64,000 bases of DNA, from positions 1 through 64,000 of the forward strand of contig NZ_JAKSXY010000122.1 of assembly GCF_022829445.1 (NCBI RefSeq). Reading direction: 5' to 3'. A program made the translations under genes and the position numbers. Shown piece after piece: positions 25,185 to 36,329 of the stretch. The first letter of the stretch is position 1. Each line of letters starts with the position of its first letter. Origin of the DNA: Methylobacterium sp. J-068 (GTDB taxonomy: Bacteria > Pseudomonadota > Alphaproteobacteria > Rhizobiales > Beijerinckiaceae). Below the pieces are notes generated by a model. It ran no database searches. It was not told the DNA's origin and worked only from the letters and a program-made list of their open reading frames with translations.

Positions 25185-25224
25185 GCTATTCATGGGGCTG
25201 GAATCATCCGTCTGCGAGCGAGTG

Positions 25225-28044
25225 TCACTGGCCCAGGCGCTCCAACAGCGCCGGAACGTGGACCTGATCGGCCTTGTAGTTGCCGGTCAGCGTGTAGATC
25301 ACGAGGTTGATGCCGCCGCGGAAGGCCATCTCGCGCTGGCGCTGGTCGCCGCCGACGATGGGGTAGAGCGGCTCGCCGCGCTTGCCCACCGCCCAGGCAG
25401 CGGCGAGGTCGTTGCCGGTGATGACGATGGGCGAGACGCCGTCCCCGGCCCGCGCCGGCCGGCGGTCGCCGCCCTCGCCGGCGGGCGGCAAGGTCTCGAC
25501 CCAGGTCTGGCCGGTGGCGTAGCGGCCGGGGAAGTTGTCGACGAGGTAGAAGGCCTTGGTCAGCACGTGGTCGGGCGGGACCGGCTCCAGTTCGGGCACT
25601 TCCAGGGTCGCCAGCATCTTGCGCAGGTAGGCGCCCTCGGGCGTCGGCGGGCCACCGGGGCGCGCGGTCAGGGCGTCGCGCGTGTCGAAGATCACCGTGC
25701 CTCCGTTGCGCATGAAGGCGTCGATCCGCCGGATCGCGGTCTCGCTCGGCTGCGGCCGGCCGGCGACGATGGGCCAGTAGATCAACGGGTAGAAGGCAAG
25801 CTCGTCCTTGGCCGGATCGATCCCGATCGGGTCGCCGGGCTCGAGGGCGGTGCGGCTCGCCAGCATCTGGGTCAGCCCGCCGAGGCCGGCGCGGCTCGCG
25901 GTATCAGCGGCCTCGTCGCCGGTGATCACGTAGGCGAGCCGGGTCGCCAGGGCCGAGTCGAACGCGCCCGTGGGGGCCGGAGCGGCCTGCTGGGCCCGCG
26001 CCGGCACAGGCGCGGCCGGAATCGCGCCTGCCGCCAGGACGGCGAGAAGGAGCACGGCCGGGCGCGAGACGAGCCCGCGACCGCGCCGGATGAAGCCGCC
26101 GAGCCAGAGGCCCGCGAGGGTGTCGAGGATGAGCAGCATCAGGGCCAGGGTGAAGAGGGTGGCGCGCAGGTCGAGGGTTTCGGCCCCCGCGAGGGATCCG
26201 ACGCGAGCCGTGGACAGGGGCGTGAAATCGAGGGGCTTCAGACGATCCTCGACCCGCAGGGCGTTGACCGCGACCCCGCCATCGGCCAGGCCGTAGAAGC
26301 CCGGCGGATGCTCCAGCGTGGCGCGCTCGGCGGTGTCGGCCGAGACGGCGGTGGCGCCGGCCGGCGGCGTGCCGAGGGCACCGAACCCGTCGAGGGTCAG
26401 CCGGGGCGCGAGGACGGCGGTGGCCCGCGCGCCCGCATCGCCCACCGGCAGGGCCTTGGCGCCCGCGAGGTTCACCACCCGGCGCAGCATGTCGATGAAC
26501 AGGCCCGACAGGGGCAGGTTCGACCACGTGGTGTCGGCCGTGACGTGGAAGAGCACGATGAGGCCCTGCCCCCGCTTCTGCGCGGTGACGATGGGCGTGC
26601 CGTCCTGGAGCGAGGCCCAGGTCCGGCCCGGCAGGTCGCCGTCGGGCTCGGCCAGGATCTGGCGGCGCACGCCGATATCGGCCGGCGGCGTCAGCCCGGC
26701 AAAGGGGCTCTCCGGCGCGAAGGCGGCCAGGGTCTTGGGGCTGTCCCAGGAGAGCGTGCCGCCCAGCGTCCGACCGCCCCGGCGAAGGCGCACCGGCACG
26801 AGGGGATCGTTGCCGGCGGCGAGGCGGGGCCCGGCGAAGCGCAGGAGCAGGCCACCCTCTTCCACGAACTGCTCCACCCGTGAAAGGGTCGGCCCGTCGA
26901 GGGCGCCCACATCCGCCAGGACGAGGACCGAGACCTGGCTGTCGAGCAGCTGCGCGATGGATTCGGCCACACCCTTGGCCCCGCGCGGCTCCTGCACGTC
27001 GGCGTAAGGGCTGAGCGCGCGCGACAGGTAGTAGGTCGGCGCCAGGAGGGGCTGGGCCTGATCGCTGGTGCCGCCGAAGACGAGACCGACGCGGCGGCGC
27101 TTGCCGCGCTCGTCCACCAGGGTCACCGCCCCGGCGGAGCGCTCGCCCGCGATCTCCAGGCGACTGATGCCGTTGCGCAGTTCCACCGGCAGGTCGAAGC
27201 CGATCTCCGTCTCGCTGGCCTCGGGCGGGAACCGGAAATCGTGCTCGGCCAGCGGCAGGCCCTTCTGGTCGAGGGCGCGCACCAGACCGGTGTCGCGGCC
27301 GTTCGGGCCGGCGCGCAGCACGTGCGCGGTGAGGCGCCCGCCCGCCTCCGCGGCCGAGAGGGCCAGGGCCGGCGGGTGGTCGGACCTGAGGATCGTCAGG
27401 GATGCGCCGTGCCGGTTCACGAGTTCGGCGAGACGCGGGCCGAACGCCTCCGCACCGGGGCCCGCGACGCCGTCGCTGATCCACAGGATCGCGGTGTTCG
27501 GGCTGCGCTCGAGGAACGTGCCGAGGGCGGGCAGGTAGGCGTCGCGCTCGGCCCAGTGCGGTCGGGGCGCGATGGCGCGCAGGCGGTCGAGGGCAGCGGC
27601 CGGAACCTTGGCCTCCAGGGGTGCGGCCGGCTCGGCCAAGGCCGCCACCGCCACGGGGCGGCCATCGCGGGCGGCCGCCTCGATCGCATCGGTGGCGACG
27701 CGCTGGCGCTCGCGCCAGTCGTTGGCCGAGGCGAAGCCATTGTCGAGCATGACGAGGAGCGGCGTGCGCCCCGCCCCCGCGCCGGTACCGGACGGGTTCC
27801 AGACCGGCCCCGAGACCGCGAGGATCAGGCAGGCGGCGGCGAGGATGCGCAGGACGAGCAGCCAGGGCGGAGTGCGCGCCGGCGTCTCGCGCCGGCCCAG
27901 GAGGTCGGCCATGATCGCGAGCGGCGGGAAGTCGATCCGGCGCGGGCGCGGCGGCGTCACACGCAGAAGGAACCACAGGGCCGGCAGCGCGACGAGGGCG
28001 GCGAGCGCCAGGGGTGCGGCGAAGGTCAGGGGCAATCCGAGCAT
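25225..28044 (-). CDS. DUF4159 membrane protein with BatA-type N-terminus
   Basis: 939 aa. N-terminal membrane unit (residues 5-75, PLALAALVALPALWFLLRVTPPRPRR then a second helix) of the BatA/aerotolerance type, a VWA-like part with LLVMLDNGFASANDW near 95, a central glutamine-amidotransferase-like region (VSVLVLADVGALDGPTLSRVEQFVEEGGLLL), two further helices near 655-700 and a C-terminal DUF4159 domain (IYWPIVAGRPQPSETAIRRIDAFMRNGGTVIFDTRD). Linked by 10 bp to the DUF58 gene upstream, in the order moxR-DUF58-DUF4159. The role of this conserved cluster is not established; it probably assembles or stabilises envelope proteins. Confidence 0.88.
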   Translation of the reverse strand: MLGLPLTFAAPLALAALVALPALWFLLRVTPPRPRRIDFPPLAIMADLLGRRETPARTPPWLLVLRILAAACLILAVSGPVWNPSGTGAGAGRTPLLVMLDNGFASANDWRERQRVATDAIEAAARDGRPVAVAALAEPAAPLEAKVPAAALDRLRAIAPRPHWAERDAYLPALGTFLERSPNTAILWISDGVAGPGAEAFGPRLAELVNRHGASLTILRSDHPPALALSAAEAGGRLTAHVLRAGPNGRDTGLVRALDQKGLPLAEHDFRFPPEASETEIGFDLPVELRNGISRLEIAGERSAGAVTLVDERGKRRRVGLVFGGTSDQAQPLLAPTYYLSRALSPYADVQEPRGAKGVAESIAQLLDSQVSVLVLADVGALDGPTLSRVEQFVEEGGLLLRFAGPRLAAGNDPLVPVRLRRGGRTLGGTLSWDSPKTLAAFAPESPFAGLTPPADIGVRRQILAEPDGDLPGRTWASLQDGTPIVTAQKRGQGLIVLFHVTADTTWSNLPLSGLFIDMLRRVVNLAGAKALPVGDAGARATAVLAPRLTLDGFGALGTPPAGATAVSADTAERATLEHPPGFYGLADGGVAVNALRVEDRLKPLDFTPLSTARVGSLAGAETLDLRATLFTLALMLLILDTLAGLWLGGFIRRGRGLVSRPAVLLLAVLAAGAIPAAPVPARAQQAAPAPTGAFDSALATRLAYVITGDEAADTASRAGLGGLTQMLASRTALEPGDPIGIDPAKDELAFYPLIYWPIVAGRPQPSETAIRRIDAFMRNGGTVIFDTRDALTARPGGPPTPEGAYLRKMLATLEVPELEPVPPDHVLTKAFYLVDNFPGRYATGQTWVETLPPAGEGGDRRPARAGDGVSPIVITGNDLAAAWAVGKRGEPLYPIVGGDQRQREMAFRGGINLVIYTLTGNYKADQVHVPALLERLGQ

Positions 28045-28054
28045 GCGGCGATCC

Positions 28055-28990
28055 TCAGCCGGTCCCGCGCGCGGCGGCGACGAGGGTCAGGAGGCGAAGG
28101 GCCGCTTCGCTCGCGGGACGGTCGGTCCGGTGGATCGTCAGGGTCCAGCCCTGCGCGCGGGCGATCTCCGCGAGGCCCTCGCGATGGGCCGCGATCCGCA
28201 CGCGGTAGGCCTCGCCCCAGGCGCCGGCATCGCCGACATCGAGGCTGAGGTTCGATTCGAGGTCGTGCAGCACCGCCTGGCCCGAGAACGGGAAGGTCTC
28301 CTCGACGGGATCGACGATCATCACGAGATGCCCCCGCGTGCCCCGGCCGGCGAGATGGTCGACGGACGTCTTGATCTCCGCCAGCGGCGAGAGAAAATCG
28401 CTGATGAGCAGGGCCTCGTCGAACCGTCCCGGCGTGGCGCGGGGCGGCGCGGCGTCGTCCTGCCCCTTCATGTCGGCGACCAGGGCCTGGGCCATGGTCT
28501 CGACGATGCGGCGCGAGGCGGTGGCGCGGGTGAGCCCGAGCAGCCCCGTGCGCTCGCCGCCCTCCACCAGGGCGTCGGCGAGGGCGAAGCCGAGAATCAA
28601 CGCACGCTCCACCTTTGGGGCCTGCGCGAGGTGCGAGGCGAAGCCCATAGAGGCCGAGCGGTCGATCCAGAACCAGATGTTGTGCGTGGCCTCCCACTCG
28701 CGCTCGCGCACGTAGAGCCGGTCGTCGCGGGCCGAGCGGCGCCAGTCGATGCGCGCGGCGGCCTCCCCGGCGACGAAGGGACGGAACTGCCAGAAGCTCT
28801 CGCCCGGCCCGGCGCGCCTGCGGCCGTGGATTCCGTGGGCCAGGGTCGAGGAGACCCGGCGGGATTCGAGGATGAGGCGCGGCATCCGCTCGGCCAGGGC
28901 CAGGGCGCTCTCGGTCTCGCGCCGTCCCGGATTGCGGGCGCCTGCGTCGAGGACCCGCGCCGTGGCGCCTCCGGGCCGGGGAATGGCCAT
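28055..28990 (-). CDS. DUF58 domain protein
   Basis: 311 aa, soluble. DUF58 signature RRRAGPGESFWQFRPFVAGEAAARIDWRRSARDDRLYVREREWEA at about 57-100, then a VWA-like segment IWFWIDRSASMGF (DxSxS metal site). It is the usual companion of a MoxR AAA ATPase; the pair is thought to act as chaperones for metal or cofactor insertion. Overlaps no gene; 3-bp gap to moxR and 10 bp to the DUF4159 gene, so clearly an operon. Confidence 0.92.
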   Translation of the reverse strand: MAIPRPGGATARVLDAGARNPGRRETESALALAERMPRLILESRRVSSTLAHGIHGRRRAGPGESFWQFRPFVAGEAAARIDWRRSARDDRLYVREREWEATHNIWFWIDRSASMGFASHLAQAPKVERALILGFALADALVEGGERTGLLGLTRATASRRIVETMAQALVADMKGQDDAAPPRATPGRFDEALLISDFLSPLAEIKTSVDHLAGRGTRGHLVMIVDPVEETFPFSGQAVLHDLESNLSLDVGDAGAWGEAYRVRIAAHREGLAEIARAQGWTLTIHRTDRPASEAALRLLTLVAAARGTG

Positions 28991-28993
28991 GCG

Positions 28994-29998
<1,005 letters not shown>

Positions 29999-30269
29999 GC
30001 GTGTCTGTCCTGGCTAATCGGCGTCGGCCTCGTGAGGTCGATCGCGGCGGCGGATGGGCAGGCCCCGCCGCAGACGCGTGCGGCTGCAAACGAGATCTGC
30101 GGCAGGCCGGATCCCGACCTTCGGCCCCTGTTCGGCCCCGCGAGTGTGGCGCCGTTTGCGGCACGCTGGCAAGGTCGGCGCGACGACGCAGGCTTCAGGC
30201 CCGCGTGAAGCGCGATCCGCGTCGGCGCGCGCGTTCCCTCCGGCAGCGGATGCGCTATCTGATCTCTCC

Positions 30270-30851
30270 ATGAGCCAAGCCGATTCCGCCGCCTCGGGCG
30301 ACCCGACCATCGACCGCCTCAGCGCCGCCCTCGGGGACGTGGCGCGCCGGGGACCGCCGCCGGTCGAGCGCTGGAACCCGCCCTTCTGCGGCGACATCGA
30401 CATGCGCATCGCCGCCGATGGAACCTGGTTCCACAACGGCAGCCCCATCCGGCGTCCCGCGATGGTGAAGCTCTTCGCCTCGATCCTGCGCCGCGAGGCG
30501 GATGGCCGCATCGTGCTCGTCACCCCCGTCGAGAGCGTCGGCATCACGGTCGAGGACGCGCCCTTCGTGGCGGTGGCGATGGAGGTCGAGGGCGACGGCT
30601 CCGGGCGGCGGATCGCATTCCGCACCAATGTCGACGATCTCGTCCCGGTGGATGCCGACCACGCGCTCCGGTTCAAGCAGGATGCGGGCGGGGGCCTGCG
30701 CCCCTACGTCCATGTCCGCCGCGGCCTCTGGGCGCTGCTGACCCGCGCCCTCACCTACGACCTCCTGGCCCTGGGGGAGGAGCGGGACGACTGGCTCGGC
30801 ATCGAGGCCGGCGGCCACTTTCACCGCATCGCGCCCTCCGCGAGCCTATGA
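30270..30851 (+). CDS. DUF1285 domain protein
   Basis: 193 aa from ATG 30270. Recognised by RWNPPFCGDIDMRIAADGTWFHNGSPIRRPAMVKLFASILRRE, the DUF1285 hallmark, followed by LVTPVESVGITVEDAPFVAVAMEVEG. The fold is known from structural genomics but the function is not. The stop overlaps the Nudix start by 4 bp, so the two are co-translated; this is the first gene of the run DUF1285-nudix-DUF6111-cca. Upstream in-frame extension to 30054 lacks coding character. Confidence 0.9.
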   Translation: MSQADSAASGDPTIDRLSAALGDVARRGPPPVERWNPPFCGDIDMRIAADGTWFHNGSPIRRPAMVKLFASILRREADGRIVLVTPVESVGITVEDAPFVAVAMEVEGDGSGRRIAFRTNVDDLVPVDADHALRFKQDAGGGLRPYVHVRRGLWALLTRALTYDLLALGEERDDWLGIEAGGHFHRIAPSASL

Positions 30852-31537
30852 CGCCGGACGACGCGCCGGCGGACCTCGATCCTTTGCCGGACTTCCTGGC
30901 GCGCGCCGCCCGATACCTCTCCGCCGAACCACCCGGCGAAGGTGACCCGACCTCGAACCCGCCCGCCTCGGATTTCCGGGCTTGGAACCCGCGCGGCGAC
31001 CACGATCTCGACGGGGCGAATCCCGCGATCGTGCCGCCGCGCCCGCACCGGCGCGCGGCCGTTCTGGTGCCGGTCGTGCCGCGCGGCGACGGCCTGCGGG
31101 TGCTGTTCACGGTCCGGGCCTCGCACCTGCGCGACCATTCCGGGCAGATCGCGTTTCCGGGCGGCAAGATCGATCCCGGCGACGCGACCCCCGCCGAGGC
31201 CGCCCTGCGGGAAGCCCAGGAGGAGGTCGGCCTCATGGCGGAGTCGATCCGGGTGCTGGGCTACCTCGATCCCTACCTGTCGGCCACGGGCTTCCTGGTC
31301 CTGCCCGTCCTCGGTCTCGTCGACCCGGCGGCACGCCTCTCGGTGAATCCGCAGGAGGTCGCGGCGACCTTCGAGGCGCCCCTGATCCATCTGCTCGATC
31401 GTAGCGAGCGCCGGATCGAGCAGGCCGTCTGGCGCGGACGCCAGCGGCGCTACTATGCCATCACCTACGGCGAATTCCGGATCTGGGGCGTCACCGCCGG
31501 CATCGTGAACAATCTCCACGAGCGCTTATATCCCTGA
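30848..31537 (+). CDS. Nudix hydrolase, CoA pyrophosphatase-like
   Basis: 229 aa. The Nudix box (residues about 105-129: GGKIDPGDATPAEAALREAQEEVGL) has the full GX5EX7REUXEEXGU pattern, preceded by RDHSGQIAFPGG, the extra signature of CoA pyrophosphatases (NudL/YeaB). These split CoA and acyl-CoA to phosphopantetheine and 3',5'-ADP. ATGA overlap with the preceding gene. The N-terminal 60 residues are variable in the family. Confidence 0.9.
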   Translation: MTPDDAPADLDPLPDFLARAARYLSAEPPGEGDPTSNPPASDFRAWNPRGDHDLDGANPAIVPPRPHRRAAVLVPVVPRGDGLRVLFTVRASHLRDHSGQIAFPGGKIDPGDATPAEAALREAQEEVGLMAESIRVLGYLDPYLSATGFLVLPVLGLVDPAARLSVNPQEVAATFEAPLIHLLDRSERRIEQAVWRGRQRRYYAITYGEFRIWGVTAGIVNNLHERLYP

Positions 31538-31582
31538 CACGCCGATCCCCCCACGCTCATCCCGCCGCTGTCCGAGAGCTTC

Positions 31583-31840
31583 ATGATCCGTCGCGTCGTC
31601 GAGGAAGTGCTGATCTTCCTCCTGCCCTTCCTGCTGTTCGCACTGTATCTCGCGGTCAGCGGACGCCGGCTGCACGATCGCGAGCACTGGGACGGACAGG
31701 TCTTCCGCCTGACCCTGGCAGGCATCGGCTTCGTCATCCTGTCCCTCGTCGCCACCGGGCTGTTCGCGGAGCGCCACCGGGGCGGCTACGTCCCGCCGCA
31801 CCTGGAGAACGGGCAGGTGGTGCCCGGGCGCTTCCAGTGA
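31583..31840 (+). CDS. DUF6111-type small membrane protein
   Basis: 85 aa. Two membrane helices (residues 7-25, EEVLIFLLPFLLFALYLAV, and 42-62, LTLAGIGFVILSLVATGLF) and a polar tail with YVPPHLENGQVVPGRF, the hallmark of this small family in alphaproteobacteria. It always seems to precede the CCA-adding enzyme gene there (from memory), and here its TGA overlaps that gene's GTG. Function unknown. Confidence 0.82.
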   Translation: MIRRVVEEVLIFLLPFLLFALYLAVSGRRLHDREHWDGQVFRLTLAGIGFVILSLVATGLFAERHRGGYVPPHLENGQVVPGRFQ

Positions 31841-33087
31841 GTGGACACGCCCTCGATCACGACGGCCCTCGCCGGCTGCTGGACGATCCCGATCTCGGCC
31901 GCGTGCTCTCGGCGCTGGCGGGCGAGGGCGAGGCGACGCGCGTGGTCGGCGGCAGTGTCCGGGACGCGCTGCTCGGGCGGGTCGGCGACGACATCGACCT
32001 GACCACGACGCTGCGGCCCGAAGCCGTGATCGCTAGGGCGGCGCGGAACGGGCTGCGCGCCGTCCCGACCGGCATCGAGCACGGTACCGTCACGCTGCTC
32101 GCCGGGCGCAAGACCTTCGAGGTCACCACCCTGCGGGAGGACGTCGAGACCGACGGGCGCCACGCGGTGGTCCGCTTCGGCCGCGACTTCGCCCTGGATG
32201 CGCAGAGGCGGGACTTCACGATCAACGCCCTCTCGCTCGCGCCGGACGGCACCCTGCACGACACGACCGGCGGCGTGGCGGACCTGCGGGCGGGCCGGGT
32301 GCGCTTCATCGGCGATGCGCCCACGCGCATCCGCGAGGACGCCCTGCGCGTCCTGCGCTTCTTCCGGTTCCAGGCCCGCTACGGGGGCGAGACGCCGGAC
32401 CCGGAGGGTCTGGCGGCCTGTATCGCGGCGCGCGGCGCGCTGGACGGGCTCTCGCGCGAGCGCGTCCGGGCGGAATTCCTGAAGCTGCTGATGGCGCCGG
32501 GCGCCGTGGCGGCGCTCACGACCTTGAGCGAGACCGGGCTGCTGATGCGCCTGACCGGCGGGATCGGCGACCTCGGACGCTTCGCCCGCAGCCTCGCGGA
32601 CGCGTCCGGCGGAGCGTCGAGACCACGCGATATCGACCGGCTCGCGGTGCTCGCGGTGTTCTCGCAGGCCGATGCCGAGCGCCTGCGGCTCGGGCTGCGG
32701 CTGTCGAAGGCCGAGCACGCCGCGCTGATCGGGTATGCGCGGGCGCTGATCGCGCTGCACGGCCGGGCCTCGATCGACGGCCCCGAGATGCGTCGGCTCG
32801 CCGCCGCGCATGGCACGGCCGGGTTGAGCCTCGCGGCACGGGCGACACGCGGTGAGCCGCGCCCGACCTGGACACCGGCGGCCTGCGCCTATCTGGCTGA
32901 TCTGATCGCTGGAATCGCCGCGCCGCCGGTCCTGCCGATCGCGGGCGCGGATCTCGTGGCACGCGGCGTGCCGCCGGGTCCGGAGATCGGACGGCGCCTC
33001 GCCGAGACGGGCGCCCTCTGGCTGGCGCAAGGGTGCCCGGAGGGCGAGGCCGCGCGCGAGGCTCTGCTCCAGCGCGCGACCGCGTAG
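31837..33087 (+). CDS. cca: CCA tRNA nucleotidyltransferase
   Basis: 416 aa from GTG 31837 (GTGA overlap with the upstream gene). Adds or repairs the 3' CCA of tRNAs, or works as a poly(A)-polymerase-like enzyme. Class II signatures: VVGGSVRDALLGR, the metal site DDIDLTT, RRDFTINAL, and RIREDALRVLRFFRFQARYG. The C-terminal part is less conserved. It converges on atpC with only 4 bp between the two stop codons, leaving no room for a dedicated terminator. Confidence 0.95.
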   Translation: MSGHALDHDGPRRLLDDPDLGRVLSALAGEGEATRVVGGSVRDALLGRVGDDIDLTTTLRPEAVIARAARNGLRAVPTGIEHGTVTLLAGRKTFEVTTLREDVETDGRHAVVRFGRDFALDAQRRDFTINALSLAPDGTLHDTTGGVADLRAGRVRFIGDAPTRIREDALRVLRFFRFQARYGGETPDPEGLAACIAARGALDGLSRERVRAEFLKLLMAPGAVAALTTLSETGLLMRLTGGIGDLGRFARSLADASGGASRPRDIDRLAVLAVFSQADAERLRLGLRLSKAEHAALIGYARALIALHGRASIDGPEMRRLAAAHGTAGLSLAARATRGEPRPTWTPAACAYLADLIAGIAAPPVLPIAGADLVARGVPPGPEIGRRLAETGALWLAQGCPEGEAAREALLQRATA

Positions 33088-33091
33088 AGCT

Positions 33092-33493
33092 TCAGAAGTT
33101 GAGGGCGACCTTGGCGTCGCGCAGCTGCACGATCTGGCCGGTCAACTCGTCCTTCTTGGCGAAGTCCTCGGTGGCGTCGCGCAGGAGCTCGACGGCCTCG
33201 ATGTCACGATCGAGGGACTCGGGCGTGATCTCCTCGAACGGGTTCGCCCGCTCGGCGATGACGGTCACGGAGGTGGGGCCGATATCGGCGAAGCCGCCAC
33301 GGACCAGCACGCGCTTGCCGGCGTGACCGGCCTCGTTGATGACGATGACACCGACCTTGAGCGCGGTGAGCACGGGCGCGTGGCCCGGCAGCACGGTCAT
33401 TTCGCCCTCGGCGCCGGGAAGCTGCACGGCCTCGATCTGACCGGAGTAGAGCGTCCGCTCGGGGCCGACGAAATCGAACTGGAAGGTGGCCAT
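33092..33493 (-). CDS. atpC: ATP synthase F1 epsilon subunit
   Basis: 133 aa, normal length. N-terminal beta-sandwich (TFQFDFVGPERTLYSGQIEAVQLPGAEGEMTVLPGHAP) with the conserved GEMTVLPGHAP, then a helical C-terminal hairpin. Part of the central stalk that transmits and inhibits rotation. Last gene of the atpHAGD-x-C run and separated from atpD by an 82-aa gene and about 80 bp. Confidence 0.97.
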   Translation of the reverse strand: MATFQFDFVGPERTLYSGQIEAVQLPGAEGEMTVLPGHAPVLTALKVGVIVINEAGHAGKRVLVRGGFADIGPTSVTVIAERANPFEEITPESLDRDIEAVELLRDATEDFAKKDELTGQIVQLRDAKVALNF

Positions 33494-33575
33494 GAGGTCG
33501 AAGATCCCGGCTCGGGTTGTCGTGATGGGGTGGCGACGCGCCGATCCCCGAAGAGGTCGCGCGCCGCGTTCGTGG

Positions 33576-33824
33576 TCAGGCCCGGCGACGATCGGCGACG
33601 AAGCCGATCCCGAGGCCCAGCACCGCGCCGATGACGGCGAAGATGCCGATATGCTGCATCTGGCCCGTGGTCAGGGAACCGCCGCGCGTTCCCGCCGGTG
33701 AGTCACCCTGAACTTCGAGGCTGAACGAGCCGATCTTGATCTCGGCGGCCTCGGGCCGGGTGAGATACCCGGCGAGGCCACCGACCACGAGACCGACGAG
33801 GAGGAGAACGATCCTGGCGTTCAA
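33576..33824 (-). CDS. Small membrane protein inside the atp operon
   Basis: 82 aa, between atpD and atpC. Two hydrophobic helices (residues 4-20, RIVLLLVGLVVGGLAGYL, and 60-76, IGIFAVIGAVLGLGIGFV) flank a polar segment of about 35 residues (PEAAEIKIGSFSLEVQG). The gene starts 4 bp after the atpD stop, so it is translationally linked to atpD. It is not an ATP synthase subunit that I recognise; the usual order has atpC directly after atpD. It may be an assembly or lineage-specific accessory protein, but this is inference from position only. Confidence 0.75.
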   Translation of the reverse strand: MNARIVLLLVGLVVGGLAGYLTRPEAAEIKIGSFSLEVQGDSPAGTRGGSLTTGQMQHIGIFAVIGAVLGLGIGFVADRRRA

Positions 33825-33828
33825 GTCT

Positions 33829-35289
<1,461 letters not shown>

Positions 35290-35336
35290 GTTAACGGTCC
35301 TTGAGAGATGTTGCGGTCAGGGCGTCGGGGAGCGCT

Positions 35337-36212
35337 TCAGAGCGCTTCGGCGCCCGAGATGATCTCGATGAGTTCCTTGGTGATCATGGCCTGACGCGTA
35401 CGGTTGTAGATCTGCGTCTGCTTCTTGATCATCTCGCCCGCGTTGCGCGTGGCGGAATCCATGGCGCCCGTGCGGGCGCCCTGCTCGGAGGCGGCGTTCT
35501 CCAGGAGCGCGCGGAACACCTGGACGGTGAGGTTGCGCGGCAGCAGCGTGTCGAGGATGACCTCTTCGCTCGGCTCGAACTGGAGCGCGGCGTCGGGTGC
35601 GGTCGCCCCGGCCTCCGGCAATTCGGCCGGGATCAGCTTCTGCGCCGTCGGGATCTGCGAGATCACCGAGCGGAAGCGCGAGTAGAACAGCGTCGCCACA
35701 TCGAACTCGCCGGCATCGAACCGACTGATGATGCTGTCGGCGATCTCGGAGGCGAATTCGTAATCGACCGCCTTGTTGCCGCGCAGGTCCCGGTTCTCGA
35801 TGATCTCGTCACGGAACTGGCGGCGGAGCAGGTCGTAGCCCTTCTTGCCGACGGTGATGATCTTCACCGTCTTGCCCTCGGCGACCAGCTTGCGGGCGTG
35901 CTCGCGGGCCAGACGCGCGATCGAGGAGTTGAAGCCGCCGCACAGGCCGCGATCGGCGGTGCAGACGACGAGCAGGTGGGTCTTCTCGGAGCCGGTGCCG
36001 GAGAGGAGCCGGGGTCCCTGCACGCCGCCGACGAGGTTCGCCGCGAGGTTGCCGAGCACCTGGGACATCTTCTCGGCGTAGGGACGCGCGCTCTCGGCGG
36101 CCATCTGAGCGCGCCGCAGCTTGGCGGCGGCGACCATCTGCATCGCCTTGGTGATCTTCTGCGTGCCCTTCACCGAAGTGATGCGGTTCCGCAGATCCTT
36201 CAAACTCGCCAT
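35337..36212 (-). CDS. atpG: ATP synthase F1 gamma subunit
   Basis: 291 aa. Begins MASLKDLRNRITSVKGTQKITKAMQMVAAAKLRRAQ, the conserved N-terminal helix, and ends with the equally conserved helix TRQAMITKELIEIISGAEAL. Forms the rotating shaft through the alpha/beta ring. 118 bp after atpA; no alternative start considered. Confidence 0.98.
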   Translation of the reverse strand: MASLKDLRNRITSVKGTQKITKAMQMVAAAKLRRAQMAAESARPYAEKMSQVLGNLAANLVGGVQGPRLLSGTGSEKTHLLVVCTADRGLCGGFNSSIARLAREHARKLVAEGKTVKIITVGKKGYDLLRRQFRDEIIENRDLRGNKAVDYEFASEIADSIISRFDAGEFDVATLFYSRFRSVISQIPTAQKLIPAELPEAGATAPDAALQFEPSEEVILDTLLPRNLTVQVFRALLENAASEQGARTGAMDSATRNAGEMIKKQTQIYNRTRQAMITKELIEIISGAEAL

Positions 36213-36329
36213 GGGGTGACTTCCAGATCCATCCGCTGCCGCTCAAGGCGAGGCGCCCGAACGATCCGGGCGCCTGCTCTCACTGAGGTCCAGCCACCCG
36301 GGGGCGGCCGGTCGTGCCGTCGATGCCCC

